Source of the DNA: Stutzerimonas zhaodongensis
GTDB taxonomy: Bacteria; Pseudomonadota; Gammaproteobacteria; Pseudomonadales; Pseudomonadaceae
Direction: 5' to 3'
Length of the DNA: 64,000 nt
NCBI RefSeq assembly: GCF_003696365.1
Contig: NZ_RFFM01000006.1
Location: 124,001 to 188,000, forward strand
Shown here: positions 43,442 to 52,954 of the stretch, piece by piece
How the letters are laid out: each line of letters opens with the position of its first letter
How positions within the stretch are numbered: the first letter of the stretch is position 1
The notes under the pieces: generated by a model
What the model was told of the DNA's origin: nothing
Seen by the model: the letters and a program-made list of their open reading frames with translations, nothing else
The model's database searches: none
Program-made: the position numbers and the translations under genes

Positions 43442-44184
43442 GCCGAGCCATTTATCCAATCATGAACGCCCGCTCCGCGAAGCGGCGCAGGATGCAGGGC
43501 TTCACTCTGCTCGAGCTGTTGATAGCCATCGCCCTTTTCGCGCTGCTGGGCCTGGCGACCTATCGCATGCTCGAGTCGGTACTGCGCAGCGATGAAGTGA
43601 TCCGTGCGCAGGAAACGCAGCTGCGGCAACTGGGCCGCGCCGTCTGGCGCCTGGAGCAGGACCTGATCCAGGCGGTACCGCGACCTGTGCGAGACGGCTA
43701 CGGCGACGAGCAGGGCGCTTTTATCGGCCAGCTCGCGGGATTCGAGGGTGGCGCCACCGTTGAGCTTACCCGCAGTGGCTGGCGCAACCCCACCGGGCAG
43801 CGTCGTTCGAATCTTCAGCGAGTCAGCTGGCGACTCGCCGGCAGCAGCCTTGAACGGCAGTACTGGACGGTGCTCGACCGCGATCTGGACAGTGATGCTC
43901 AGGTGCAGCGGGTGCTTGATGATGTGACTGAACTGCGCCTGCGCTACCTCGATGCGGAGAACAGCTGGCACGAGGAATGGCCCCCCTTCAGTTTTGGTCG
44001 CAGCGATCCGGGTGAAGAGGCGCGGCGTATGCCGGTCGCGGTCGAGGTTTCCTTCGACCACCAGCGTTACGGCACCATCACCCGCTTGCTGCGACTACCC
44101 GATGGTCCGACGCCCGAGCCCGAGTTCATCCAGCCCGACTCACAGGGCGTGCCTGAGCCCGGCGGCGTGGGAGAGATGCAATGA
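43438..44184 (+). CDS. gspJ: Type II secretion minor pseudopilin GspJ (XcpW)
   Basis: A 248-residue minor pseudopilin with prepilin site MQG-FTLLELLIAIALFALLG and the conserved ATYRML, LRQLGRAVWRLEQDLIQAVPRPVRD block. The leader is long (19 or so residues) if the ATG at 43438 is used; 43462 would shorten it. The ATGA overlap with gspI favours 43438. Confidence 0.92.
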   Translation: MSRAIYPIMNARSAKRRRMQGFTLLELLIAIALFALLGLATYRMLESVLRSDEVIRAQETQLRQLGRAVWRLEQDLIQAVPRPVRDGYGDEQGAFIGQLAGFEGGATVELTRSGWRNPTGQRRSNLQRVSWRLAGSSLERQYWTVLDRDLDSDAQVQRVLDDVTELRLRYLDAENSWHEEWPPFSFGRSDPGEEARRMPVAVEVSFDHQRYGTITRLLRLPDGPTPEPEFIQPDSQGVPEPGGVGEMQ

Positions 44185-45161
44185 AGCGCGAGCGCGGCGT
44201 CGCGCTGATCACCGTGCTGCTGGTCGTGGCCATCGTCACGGTGGTCTGCGCTGGCATGATCGCCCGTCAGCAACTGTCGATCCGTGGCACCGCCAATCAG
44301 GCCCAGGCGCGCCAGGCGTGGCACTATGCGCTTGGTGGGGAAGCGCTGGCACAATCGATTCTGCGCCGCGACCTGCAGGCGACCGAGGGCACCGGGCAAC
44401 CCGCCGTGGATCATCTGCTCGAGCCCTGGGCGATGCCGCAGCCGGCGTACGATCTCGATGAAGGTCAGGGGCAGGTTCAGGTCCGTATCGAGGACCTGGC
44501 CGGGCGCTTCAACCTCAACAGCCTGGTGCAGGACCAACAGACGAACGCTGCGGCTCTGGCCCAGTTCCGTCGGCTACTGTTGCGCCTGCAGATCACCGAG
44601 CCCTATGCCGAGCGACTGGTCGACTGGCTGGACAGCGATCAACAGCCCACAGGCGAGTTCGGCGCCGAGGACAACGCCTATCTGCTGCTGGACCCGCCAT
44701 ACCGCACGGCAGGCACCCGCATGGAGGACCTGTCGGAGTTGCGCCTGCTGCTTGGCATGCGCGATGAGGACTTTCAACGCATGGCGCCCTATGTCGCCGC
44801 GCTGCCGGCAAATATTCCGCTGAACGTGAACACCGCGAGTGCCTTGGTGCTGTCGAGTCTCGCCGACACCCTCAGCCCCAGCGCGGCTGAGTCGCTGGTA
44901 AAGCTCAGACAGGCCGCGCCATTCCGAGATACAGCCAGCTTCATGGCGCAACCGGCGCTAAGCGGTGTCCAACTGCAAGGCACCAACATTGCGGTAACCA
45001 GTCAATTCTTCCAGGTCATCAGCGAGGTGCGTCTGGCAGACCGCCGGCTGGCGCTGGTAAGCCAGATTCGGCGCGAAGAGAACGGGGACATCCGCGTATT
45101 GAAGCGCAACCTGGGGCAACCGCCACGATTGCCCCGACCAACCAATAACGGAGATCGATAG
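44181..45161 (+). CDS. gspK: Type II secretion pseudopilus tip protein GspK (XcpX)
   Basis: A 326-residue minor pseudopilin. The hydrophobic N-terminus ERG-VALITVLLVVAIVTVV follows the prepilin rule with, as usual in GspK, no Glu at +5. It shows DLAGRFNLNSLV, VDWLDSDQQP, LRLLLGM and the helix-hairpin-helix-like PLNVNTASALVLSSL. It caps the pseudopilus. Confidence 0.93.
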   Translation: MKRERGVALITVLLVVAIVTVVCAGMIARQQLSIRGTANQAQARQAWHYALGGEALAQSILRRDLQATEGTGQPAVDHLLEPWAMPQPAYDLDEGQGQVQVRIEDLAGRFNLNSLVQDQQTNAAALAQFRRLLLRLQITEPYAERLVDWLDSDQQPTGEFGAEDNAYLLLDPPYRTAGTRMEDLSELRLLLGMRDEDFQRMAPYVAALPANIPLNVNTASALVLSSLADTLSPSAAESLVKLRQAAPFRDTASFMAQPALSGVQLQGTNIAVTSQFFQVISEVRLADRRLALVSQIRREENGDIRVLKRNLGQPPRLPRPTNNGDR

Positions 45162-45164
45162 CCG

Positions 45165-46307
45165 ATGGACTGCCTGTTTCTGCCGCCCGATTGCGGTGCC
45201 CGGATCGACAGCGATACCCGCGTTTACTGGCTGCCGGGCGAGGGTGAGGAGGGGTGGATGCCCCTGTCTAGCGTCATCGAGCAAGCCTCGGCAGCTGTCA
45301 CGCTGATACTGCCGGCCGAGGTATGCAGCTCGTTCGCGGTCAATCTGCCGACGCGCAAGGCACGTTGGGTCAACCAGGCGCTCGCCTATGCGGTGGAGGA
45401 GCTGCTTGCAGAGAACGTCGATGACCTGCACCTGACCCACGGCGATGCGCTGGATGATGGCCGACGCCGGGTCATCGCTGTCCGCCGGCAATTGTTGGCC
45501 GACTGGCTAGAAGACCTTCAGGCTTTGGGCCTGACCATCGTTGCTATCCATGTCGATGCCGATCTGCTGCCGCGGGATGGAACGCAGTTGTTGGTCATCG
45601 ACAACCGTGCCCTGCTGGGGGGCAGTGCCGAAGCCCGCCTGGCTTTCGACAGCAAGCAATGGCCGCATCTTGCCGGGCAATGCCCCGCTCCGCGTCACGG
45701 ACACGGCACCTCTGCGCAATCGCCGGCGCCACTAGATGATTATCGACAGCTGGACGAACCATACCGTTTTCTTGCCTCGGGTCGCGCTGCCGCGCTGAAC
45801 CTGGCTCAGGGCGACTTCGCTGTACAGGCGGCCGGCAGCGGGCTGGGGCAATGGAAGCCGGTGGCGCTGGTGCTGGTGCTGGTGCTGGTGGTGCAGCTGG
45901 TATTCAACCTGGTTCAGGCCTGGACCCTTGAGAGTCAGGCCGATCGTTATGCCGAAGCCAGCCGAGCCCTCTATACAGAGCTGTTTCCGGAAGACCAACG
46001 CATCGTCAATCTGCGCGCGCAGTTCGATGCGCACATCGGTCAAAGCTCGGGAGGCTCGAGCGGATTCATGCGCTTGCTCGATGAAGTGGCATTGGCGCTT
46101 GCAGAAGGCATTCCCGTGTCGATCGGCCAACTCGACTACAACCAGTCTCGGGGTGACCTTGCCATGCAGGTCCGTGCCAGTGATTTTGCGGCGCTGGAGC
46201 GACTGCGCCAGCGCCTGGGGGAGACCGGCGAGCCTGTCCAGCTGGGTTCGGCCAGCCGCGACGGTGATGCCGTCAGCGCTCGTGTGGTGATTGGAGGTCG
46301 CGGATGA
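45165..46307 (+). CDS. gspL: Type II secretion protein GspL (XcpY)
   Basis: A 380-residue bitopic inner-membrane protein. The cytoplasmic N-terminal half has the actin-like fold (LPAEVCSSFAVNLPTRKARWVNQALAYAVEELLAENVDDLHL) that binds GspE. One membrane segment (VALVLVLVLVVQLVFNLV, about residues 230-250) is encoded by a short GCTGGT-like repeat tract. The periplasmic ferredoxin-like domain follows. Confidence 0.9.
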   Translation: MDCLFLPPDCGARIDSDTRVYWLPGEGEEGWMPLSSVIEQASAAVTLILPAEVCSSFAVNLPTRKARWVNQALAYAVEELLAENVDDLHLTHGDALDDGRRRVIAVRRQLLADWLEDLQALGLTIVAIHVDADLLPRDGTQLLVIDNRALLGGSAEARLAFDSKQWPHLAGQCPAPRHGHGTSAQSPAPLDDYRQLDEPYRFLASGRAAALNLAQGDFAVQAAGSGLGQWKPVALVLVLVLVVQLVFNLVQAWTLESQADRYAEASRALYTELFPEDQRIVNLRAQFDAHIGQSSGGSSGFMRLLDEVALALAEGIPVSIGQLDYNQSRGDLAMQVRASDFAALERLRQRLGETGEPVQLGSASRDGDAVSARVVIGGRG

Positions 46308-46816
46308 ACCTGAGACAACAGATGCGCGTGCGCCTGGCCGAATCACCGCTGTGGCTGCGCTGGCAGCGCTTGCAACCGCGCGAACGCATGTCGTTGACGC
46401 TGCTCGGCGCATTCCTGCTGGTGGTGCTGCTCTATGCGCTGCTCTGGCAGCCAGCGCAACAGCGGGCACGCGATGCTCAGGCCTACTTTCAGCAAGAGCG
46501 CGAGCTGCATGCCTACATGGAGCAGAACACCGAGCTGGCGCGGCGGATGTCACGCAGCAATCCCGTCTCGCTCGCACCCGAGCAGCTTCAGGGGTTAGTC
46601 ACTCAAAGCGCACAGCAGAAAGGGCTGACCATCGAAAGTTTTGATTTTGGCAGCGATGGCAGCTTGCAGGTGACCTTGCCCAGCGCAGGCTACGGGACGC
46701 TGCTGCGTTGGTTCGATGAACTGCAAGCGGCTGGAGCGACGCTTGCCGAGGTCAGCCTCAGCCAGGTCGGAGAGGGGTTGGTGGATGCCCGGGTAAGCTT
46801 CCGTGCGGAAGGCTAG
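46304..46816 (+). CDS. gspM: Type II secretion protein GspM (XcpZ)
   Basis: A 170-residue bitopic protein: a short cytoplasmic N-terminus (WQRLQPRERMSLTLLGAFLLVVLLYALLW gives the membrane helix) and a periplasmic ferredoxin-like domain (GLTIESFDFG, LLRWFDELQA). It partners GspL. Last gene of the run; no gspN or gspD follows. Confidence 0.9.
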   Translation: MNLRQQMRVRLAESPLWLRWQRLQPRERMSLTLLGAFLLVVLLYALLWQPAQQRARDAQAYFQQERELHAYMEQNTELARRMSRSNPVSLAPEQLQGLVTQSAQQKGLTIESFDFGSDGSLQVTLPSAGYGTLLRWFDELQAAGATLAEVSLSQVGEGLVDARVSFRAEG

Positions 46817-46838
46817 GCTGCGGCGCCATCGCCGAGAA

Positions 46839-46866
46839 GGTAGCGCCGCGAACGGCGCTACCCTTT
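46839..46866. terminator. Terminator between gspM and the convergent HDOD gene
   Basis: GGTAGCGCCG (46839-46848) pairs perfectly with CGGCGCTACC (46853-46862) around a CGAA tetraloop, followed by CTTT. It sits in the 54-bp convergent gap, so it can serve gspE-M and, less well, the opposite gene. Confidence 0.65.
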
Positions 46867-46870
46867 GGTC

Positions 46871-48274
46871 TCACTGCCCAGGCTGGATCTGCATGGCCAG
46901 GGCGCGCAAGGCGGCTTCCGCATCGAGCACCTTGTTCACCACATCGTTGGCCTTGTCGCGGCTCAGTCCGAGACGATCGAACAGTTCCTGCGGGATTTCG
47001 CTGTAGGGTCCGGAACCGATACCACGATTACGCAGCAGTCGCACGGCGAGGCAAACCAGATTGGCGTGCCCGGCATGCTCGCCCTGGTAGTGTGGATCGT
47101 GCTGGAAACGCAGCGCCGTGGACAGCTCGTCCGGCATGCCCCAGTAACGCATCAACCACGCGCCGATCTGCTCGCGGGTGATGCCCAGCAGGTGCTTTTC
47201 GACAACGCTGTGGCTCAGGTGCGGGTTGACCTCCATATGCCGACAGATCAACGAGAAGTGCGGCGGGAATACATGGGCCAGAACCAGATAACCAAAGTTG
47301 TGCAGCAGGCCGGCCAGGTAGCTGATGCCTGCCTCCGGGCGTTGCGTGCGGGGGATAGCGCGGTTCAGCCCTTCGATCACCGCCGCGGTATAGATCGACT
47401 GCTGCCAGTATGGCGTCGCCTGTTGCGGTTGATCCTTGGGAAGGCTCAAGGTCTTGCCGAGCGCGAGGCCCAGCGCCAGGTTGATCACCAGATCGAAGCC
47501 GAGCACGCGAACAATGGCGTCTTCGACGGAGCGGATCTTGCCGGGCGCGGCGTAGTAGGGTGAAGCGGCCCAGCTGACGACCTGAGCCGCGAGTGCAGGA
47601 TCCGTCTCCACCACACCTGTGATGTCATCAACCGACGCGTTTGGGTCTACGCGTAGCTTGATGATTTTCTGCGCAGTCTGCGCCAGCGGCGGGATCTCGA
47701 TGGTTTCTTCCAGGCGCTTCTGGATACGCCGGGCGGTAAAGCTTTCCACCGCCTGGCTGATTTCCGCGCGGTCTTCCTCCGGACGGTCGAGGTTGGGCTG
47801 GATATTGCTCAGCGGAACCGCGAATTGCCCGGCGCTGGCCTTGCTAAGCATTTGCTTGAAATCACTGCTGGCCACGGCGAGCAACAAGCCTGGCTGACCG
47901 GATTGGATCAGCAGCTCAGATTGCTGCAGCAAGCGTTCCTCATAGAGACAGGGTGAGCTGGTCAGCGGCGGTAGGCCCGGCAAGACCTTGAGGTCGTGCT
48001 TGGAAAGCATGCGGGTCAATCGATCCGGCTTGACTGCAATCAGCTGGCGCCCGGTCAGCTCGGCGAGGCGAGCAAGGTCGAGCAGGTGGTCCCGAGGGTA
48101 GAGCACCAGCAACGCGCCGATGGCGTCGTCGACCAGCACCGCCTCCATGCGCTGAGCCGGATCCAGGTCGGATCGCTCCTCGCAGGTGCGATAAGGCAAT
48201 GCCAATTTGTCCAGCAGCTGGACGATCATTGGCGGAAGCGAATTATGGTTATTGCTTTCGGCAGCCGTGTTCAT
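46871..48274 (-). CDS. YbaK-like domain plus HDOD domain protein
   Basis: A 467-residue protein. Residues about 10-150 resemble the YbaK/ProX aminoacyl-tRNA deacylase fold (MIVQLLDKLALPYRTCEE, AVLVDDAIGALLVLYP, LARLAELTGRQLIAV, LPGLPPL). Residues about 190-430 are an HDOD domain (IPPLAQTAQKIIKLRVDPNASVDDI, DPALAAQVVSWAASPYY, VEDAIVRVLGFDLVINLALG, YLAGLLHNFGYLVLAHVFP). HDOD domains act in signalling and usually lack the metal-dependent phosphodiesterase residues. The combination occurs next to recG in other pseudomonads, as I remember. Function unknown. Confidence 0.82.
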   Translation of the reverse strand: MNTAAESNNHNSLPPMIVQLLDKLALPYRTCEERSDLDPAQRMEAVLVDDAIGALLVLYPRDHLLDLARLAELTGRQLIAVKPDRLTRMLSKHDLKVLPGLPPLTSSPCLYEERLLQQSELLIQSGQPGLLLAVASSDFKQMLSKASAGQFAVPLSNIQPNLDRPEEDRAEISQAVESFTARRIQKRLEETIEIPPLAQTAQKIIKLRVDPNASVDDITGVVETDPALAAQVVSWAASPYYAAPGKIRSVEDAIVRVLGFDLVINLALGLALGKTLSLPKDQPQQATPYWQQSIYTAAVIEGLNRAIPRTQRPEAGISYLAGLLHNFGYLVLAHVFPPHFSLICRHMEVNPHLSHSVVEKHLLGITREQIGAWLMRYWGMPDELSTALRFQHDPHYQGEHAGHANLVCLAVRLLRNRGIGSGPYSEIPQELFDRLGLSRDKANDVVNKVLDAEAALRALAMQIQPGQ

Positions 48275-48348
48275 GAACGTGTCCGTGTTATTCCCGATCG
48301 GCGCAGTATAGCCATACCGTTAGTGCGGTTTGAGTTTACCGACGAGCG

Positions 48349-50424
48349 TCAAACCTGCCCGTATTGCTGGCCGTGGCGCAGCCAACGCTCTAGCAAGGGG
48401 CTTACGTGCTGTGGCCACCGTTCCAAAAGAGCGTGCGCGGCGTCACGTACGGCTGGCAGCAAATCGGCATCGCGCATCAGGTCAGCAACCTTGAATTGCA
48501 ACAGGCCGGTCTGCCGCGTGCCCAGCATTTCGCCGGGGCCGCGCAACTCGAGATCCTTTTCCGCGATGATGAACCCGTCGCAGGTCTCGCGCATGATCGC
48601 CAGCCGCTCACGGCCGATCTGCGAAAGCGGCGGGTGATAGAGCAGCACACAATGGCTTGCTGCGCTGCCACGACCGACCCGGCCGCGCAGCTGGTGCAGC
48701 TGCGCCAAGCCCAGGCGCTCGGGGTTTTCGATGATCATCAGGCTGGAATTGGGCACATCGACCCCGACCTCGATTACCGTGGTGGCCACCAGCAGCTGCA
48801 AACGTCCTTCCTTGAACTCGGCCATCACCGCGGCTTTTTCCGCGGGCTTCATGCGGCCATGGATCAGCCCTACGTTGAGGCCGCCGAGCGCGGCGGAGAG
48901 GTCCTCGAAGGTGGTTTCTGCGGCCTGGCAGGTCAGCTCCTCGGATTCTTCGATCAGGGTGCAGACCCAGTAGGCCTGGCGACCCTCGTTGCAAGCCGAA
49001 CGCACCCGTTCGATGACTTCCAGGCGGCGGCTGTCGGCCACCAGTACGGTATTGACCGGGGTGCGACCAGGCGGCAGTTCATCGAGAATCGAGGTGTCCA
49101 GGTCGGCATAGGCGCTCATGGCGAGCGTCCGGGGAATCGGCGTGGCGGTCATGATCAGCTGGTGCGGGCAGAGCCGGCCCTCCACGCCCTTGCGTCGCAA
49201 CGCCAGGCGCTGTTGCACGCCGAAGCGATGCTGCTCGTCGATGATCACCAGTGCGAGCCTGCTGAACCGCACCTCATCCTGAAACAGTGCGTGCGTGCCG
49301 ACCACCATTGGGCAGCCTGCTGCGATGCGTTCCAGCGCAGCGGCTCGCGCCTTGCCTTTTAGCTTGCCGGCCAGCCAGGCGACTTCGATGCCCAGCGGCT
49401 CGAGCCATTTGCAGAAGGTGATGAAGTGCTGTTCGGCGAGGATCTCGGTCGGCGCCATCAGCGCCACCTGATAGCCAGCCTCCAAAGCCTGCAGAGCAGC
49501 GAGCGCCGCAACCACCGTCTTGCCGGCGCCGACATCGCCCTGCACCAGGCGCAGCATCGGCTCGTCCTGGGCGAGGTCGTAGGCGATCTCCGCACCGACC
49601 CGTTGCTGGGCACCGGTGGGCTGGAAACCCAGGTTCTGCAGATAACGTTGCGGCAGCTCACGCGCTGCAGGCAGCGGCGGCGCGTGCTGGGCGCGGCTAC
49701 TCTCGCGCAGGCGTTGCATCGACAGCTGGTGGGTCAGCAGCTCTTCGAAGGCCAGCCGGTGCTGGGCCCAGTGGCGACCTTCGGCGAGTTCTTCCAGATC
49801 GGCATCCGGCGGTGGACGGTGCAAATAGCGAATCGCTTCGTCGAGTTTGGCCAGTCGGTAGTCGCGGATCAGCTCGTCTGGCAGCCAGTCGGGCAGGCTG
49901 TGTGGACCGAGCCGTGCCAGCGCTTGCTGGGTGAGCTGCCGCAACCGTTGCTGGGTCAGGCCTTCGGTGGTCGGGTAGATCGGCGTCAGCGTCTGTTCGA
50001 CAGCCACCGGCTCGTTCTCGTCAAGCGCGCGGTATTCGGGATGGTAGATCTCAAGGCCCGAGGCGCCGGGCCGCGCTTCGCCATAGCAGCGCACCTGGGT
50101 GCCGCGCTTGAGCGCTTCCTTTTGCGCCTGGCTGAAATGGTAGAAGCGCAGGCTGAGGCTGCCGCTGCCGTCATGCAGACGGACCAGTAAACTGCGGCGC
50201 CTGCCCATCACCACGTCCGCGCCCGTTACGGTGCCTTCAATCACCGCATCCTGACCGGGGCGCAGGGCGCCAATCGGCACGATACGGGTACGATCCTGAT
50301 AGCGTAGCGGCAGGTGGAACAGCAGATCCTGCAAGCTTTCCAGGCCGACCTTGGCGAGCTTTTCGGCCAGCGCCGCGCCGACGCCCTTTATCGCGGTCAC
50401 CGGGACCGCAGCCAGCTCGCTCAT
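48349..50424 (-). CDS. recG: ATP-dependent DNA helicase RecG
   Basis: A 691-residue branch-migration helicase. The start at 50424 (MSELAAVPVTAIKGVGAALAEKL) is the family start. The N-terminal wedge domain contains an OB fold (VIEGTVTGADVVMGRRRSLLVRL). Motif I is GDVGAGKTVVA, motif II is DEQHRFGVQQR, motif III is MTATPIPRT, and motif VI is QLRGRVGRG. It rescues stalled replication forks. It starts 5 bp from the oxyR stop, likely co-transcribed. Confidence 0.96.
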   Translation of the reverse strand: MSELAAVPVTAIKGVGAALAEKLAKVGLESLQDLLFHLPLRYQDRTRIVPIGALRPGQDAVIEGTVTGADVVMGRRRSLLVRLHDGSGSLSLRFYHFSQAQKEALKRGTQVRCYGEARPGASGLEIYHPEYRALDENEPVAVEQTLTPIYPTTEGLTQQRLRQLTQQALARLGPHSLPDWLPDELIRDYRLAKLDEAIRYLHRPPPDADLEELAEGRHWAQHRLAFEELLTHQLSMQRLRESSRAQHAPPLPAARELPQRYLQNLGFQPTGAQQRVGAEIAYDLAQDEPMLRLVQGDVGAGKTVVAALAALQALEAGYQVALMAPTEILAEQHFITFCKWLEPLGIEVAWLAGKLKGKARAAALERIAAGCPMVVGTHALFQDEVRFSRLALVIIDEQHRFGVQQRLALRRKGVEGRLCPHQLIMTATPIPRTLAMSAYADLDTSILDELPPGRTPVNTVLVADSRRLEVIERVRSACNEGRQAYWVCTLIEESEELTCQAAETTFEDLSAALGGLNVGLIHGRMKPAEKAAVMAEFKEGRLQLLVATTVIEVGVDVPNSSLMIIENPERLGLAQLHQLRGRVGRGSAASHCVLLYHPPLSQIGRERLAIMRETCDGFIIAEKDLELRGPGEMLGTRQTGLLQFKVADLMRDADLLPAVRDAAHALLERWPQHVSPLLERWLRHGQQYGQV

Positions 50425-50428
50425 GGCA

Positions 50429-51349
50429 TCAGGCTTTTTTGGCGGGCGGTTTCGCAACCGAGCACAGGCGGATGGAGTCGGCCAGCACCTCGATGGCTCT
50501 CGGGCGCGGAAAGCTGGCGCGCCAGGCGATGGCCACGGTGCGGAACGGCACGGGCGGCGTCAGCGGTCGGATATCCAGCACGCCCGGGGAATAATGATGA
50601 CTGTCGACGGCCGACAGCGGCAGGATCGATACGCCCAGCCCCGAGGCCACCATGTGGCGGATGGTTTCCAGCGAAGAGGATTCCACCGTGGTGTGGCTCG
50701 GCGCCTCGCCTTTGCGAGTGGTCGGGCAGGCTTCGAGCACCTGATCGCGGAAGCAATGACCTTCGCCCAACAGCAGCAGGCTCTTGTCGTTGAGCATCTC
50801 GCTGTTGATGGTTTCCTTTTTCGTCCACGGGTGGCCGGCGGGCATGAGCACGTAGAAGGGCTCGTCATACAGCGGCAGGGTCAGCACGTCGGCTTCCTGG
50901 AACGGCAGCGCGATGATGATTGCGTCCAGCTCGCCTGTGCGCAGCTTGTCGCGCAGAATGTGGGTGAAGTTTTCCTCGATGTACAGCGGCATGTCCGGCG
51001 CCACGCGGTGCAACTGCGGAATCAGGTGCGGGAACATGTAAGGGCCGACGGTATAGATGGCGCCTACCTTGAGCGGCGCGGCCAGCTGATTCTTGCCGGC
51101 CTGAGCCAGTTCGCGAATGCTTTGCGCTTGCTCCAGCACCTTTTGCGCCTGGGTGACGATGCCTTCACCGACGGGCGTCAGCCGCACTGCGCTTTTGGTT
51201 CGCTCGAAGATCAGCACACCGAGCTCGTCTTCGAGCTTCTTGACCCCCACCGACAACGTGGGCTGGCTGACGTGGCAGCGTTCGGCGGCGCGGCCGAAGT
51301 GAGATTCCTGGGCGAGCGTGACGATGTAGCGCAGTTCGGTCAGTGTCAT
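50429..51349 (-). CDS. oxyR: Peroxide-sensing regulator OxyR
   Basis: A 306-residue LysR-family activator. The N-terminal helix-turn-helix is SHFGRAAERCHVSQPTLSVGVKKLE. The redox cysteines are at exactly the E. coli positions, Cys199 (GEGHCFRD) and Cys208 (LEACPT), which form a disulfide with hydrogen peroxide. Upstream of recG in the same direction, as in other pseudomonads. katE in this window is a possible but unproven target. Confidence 0.95.
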   Translation of the reverse strand: MTLTELRYIVTLAQESHFGRAAERCHVSQPTLSVGVKKLEDELGVLIFERTKSAVRLTPVGEGIVTQAQKVLEQAQSIRELAQAGKNQLAAPLKVGAIYTVGPYMFPHLIPQLHRVAPDMPLYIEENFTHILRDKLRTGELDAIIIALPFQEADVLTLPLYDEPFYVLMPAGHPWTKKETINSEMLNDKSLLLLGEGHCFRDQVLEACPTTRKGEAPSHTTVESSSLETIRHMVASGLGVSILPLSAVDSHHYSPGVLDIRPLTPPVPFRTVAIAWRASFPRPRAIEVLADSIRLCSVAKPPAKKA

Positions 51350-51515
51350 AGCGTTATTCCATCAGAGTGCGGGCTAGCATAGCCTTTGCTCGTGTTCGAA
51401 CCAACTGGCCAGCATCCGTTCCTTATAAGGTGACAAGCGGAAACGATGCTGGCAGCAGTACACTGATCCTCGGCGGGCCGAATGGGTGGCCCGCACCGGT
51501 TACGGAGCAACCGCC

Positions 51516-52376
51516 ATGGCAATACGTCCCTCAGTAATGATCGCCGGCTGCGGTGATGTTGGTATTCGCCTCGGGCTGCAGCTGAGCCGAGCGGGTTGGA
51601 CGGTGTACGGCTTGCGCCGCCAGGCGGCGAGCCTGCCTGTGCCGATCCTGCCGGTACGCGGAGACCTGGCGTCGAGCGAGGTGCCGCGTGGCTGGCCCAA
51701 TGGCAATCTCGACTATCTGGTATATGCCGCCTCGGCTAGCCAGCACGATGAACCGGGATACCGGCAGGCTTACGTCGAAGGCTTGCGCAACGCGCTTGGC
51801 TGGCTGCAACAACGTGGGCAACGTCCCAAGCGGCTGTTCTTTCTTTCGAGCACCGGCGTCTATGCGCAGAACGGCGGTGAATGGATCGATGAGACCTCCG
51901 CCACCGAACCCACCGGTTATACCGGCCAGGTCATGCTCGAGGCTGAGCAGTTGGCGCTCGATTGTGGATTTCCCGCCACACGGGTGCGCATGGCCGGACT
52001 GTACGACCCGGTACGGCCGTGGATGCAGAACCAGGTACGTGCCGGGTTGCGCGTCGACCGCGAGCCACCGCAGTTCAGCAATCGCATCCATCGTGACGAT
52101 GCCGCGGCGCTGCTGACGTGCCTGCTGCAGACCGATCTGAATGGCGGCGATCTGGAAGATTGCTATCTGGGCGTCGACGATGACCCAGCACCCTTGCACG
52201 AAGTGGTCGACTGGCTGCGCGAACGCCTCGGTGTGACCCAATGGGCCGAGCAAACCATGACCCGCCGCGCAGGCAGCAAACGGTGCAGCAATGCGCGCGC
52301 CCGCGCTCTAGGATGGGTGCCGCAGTACCCGAGCTATCGAAACGGCTACGCCTCCATCCGCCCCGGCAAAGGCTGA
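51516..52376 (+). CDS. NAD-dependent epimerase-like protein (YeeZ type)
   Basis: A 286-residue short-chain dehydrogenase/epimerase. The ATG at 51516 has GGAG at proper spacing. The nucleotide-binding motif is VMIAGCGDVGIRLG, close to the N-terminus. LFFLSSTGVYAQNGGEWIDE and YTGQVMLEAEQL supply the Ser, Tyr/Lys region, here without the classical YxxxK (YTGQV), as in YeeZ-like proteins. Substrate unknown. Monocistronic; REP sequences follow at once. Confidence 0.82.
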   Translation: MAIRPSVMIAGCGDVGIRLGLQLSRAGWTVYGLRRQAASLPVPILPVRGDLASSEVPRGWPNGNLDYLVYAASASQHDEPGYRQAYVEGLRNALGWLQQRGQRPKRLFFLSSTGVYAQNGGEWIDETSATEPTGYTGQVMLEAEQLALDCGFPATRVRMAGLYDPVRPWMQNQVRAGLRVDREPPQFSNRIHRDDAAALLTCLLQTDLNGGDLEDCYLGVDDDPAPLHEVVDWLRERLGVTQWAEQTMTRRAGSKRCSNARARALGWVPQYPSYRNGYASIRPGKG

Positions 52377-52390
52377 GCGGCAACGAGGCC

Positions 52391-52673
52391 CGCGACGACC
52401 GCCGCGATTGCTGCAGGAGCCAGGGGGGCGGGCAGTCCTTGCTGGCGATCCGTGTGCTGCTGCCACACCGGGGTCGCGCCAGCTCCTGATCGCGAGCAAG
52501 CTCGCTCCTACGAAAAGCGCTGTGCCTGGTTCGCGATGACCACCGCATTGCTGCAGGAGCCAGGGGGGGACGCGCAGTCCTTGCTGGCGATCCGTGGGCT
52601 GCTGCCACACCGGGGTCGCGCCAGCTCCTGATCGCGAGCACGCTCGCTCCTGCGAAAAGCGCTTTGCTCGGTC
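52391..52673. repeat. Tandem pair of 141-bp units carrying REP sequences
   Basis: Two imperfect copies, about 52391-52531 and 52532-52673, share CTGCAGGAGCCAGGGGGG, CAGTCCTTGCTGGCGATCCG and GCTGCCACACCGGGGTCGCG blocks and differ by a 2-nt indel and scattered substitutions. Each contains a REP-like inverted pair: a GCTGCAGGAGCCAG half and a GATCGCGAGCAAGCTCGCTC half (ACGCTCGCTC in copy 2). The rest of the gap to 52954 contains no gene I can support, apart from the promoter region of the alcohol dehydrogenase. Confidence 0.85.
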
Positions 52674-52954
52674 CGTGATGATTACCGTAGAAATGCCACG
52701 AACGCGCTGTAAACGGCCGATATAACGTTTCAATCCGGCGCCAGTTATCGCTGTCCGTCGGTGATTTAGCTCATTGCATTAGATCCAGGCAACTCTGCCG
52801 GCATCGTGCTTACTAAAACCTTGATAGCACGCACGCCGTACACCTTGCCGCATGGCAGCAGTCGGGTCAGGAGCAGCTGCCGCATTGCGGCGAAGACATC
52901 AGGAAGAACCACCGCGGCGGCGTTTTCGAACACCGAACCAGGAGAATTTTTCCA

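Noticed and set aside
52391..52673. CRISPR-like array
   Set aside because: Only two units of about 141 bp, imperfect, with inverted REP halves and no cas genes; this is REP sequence.
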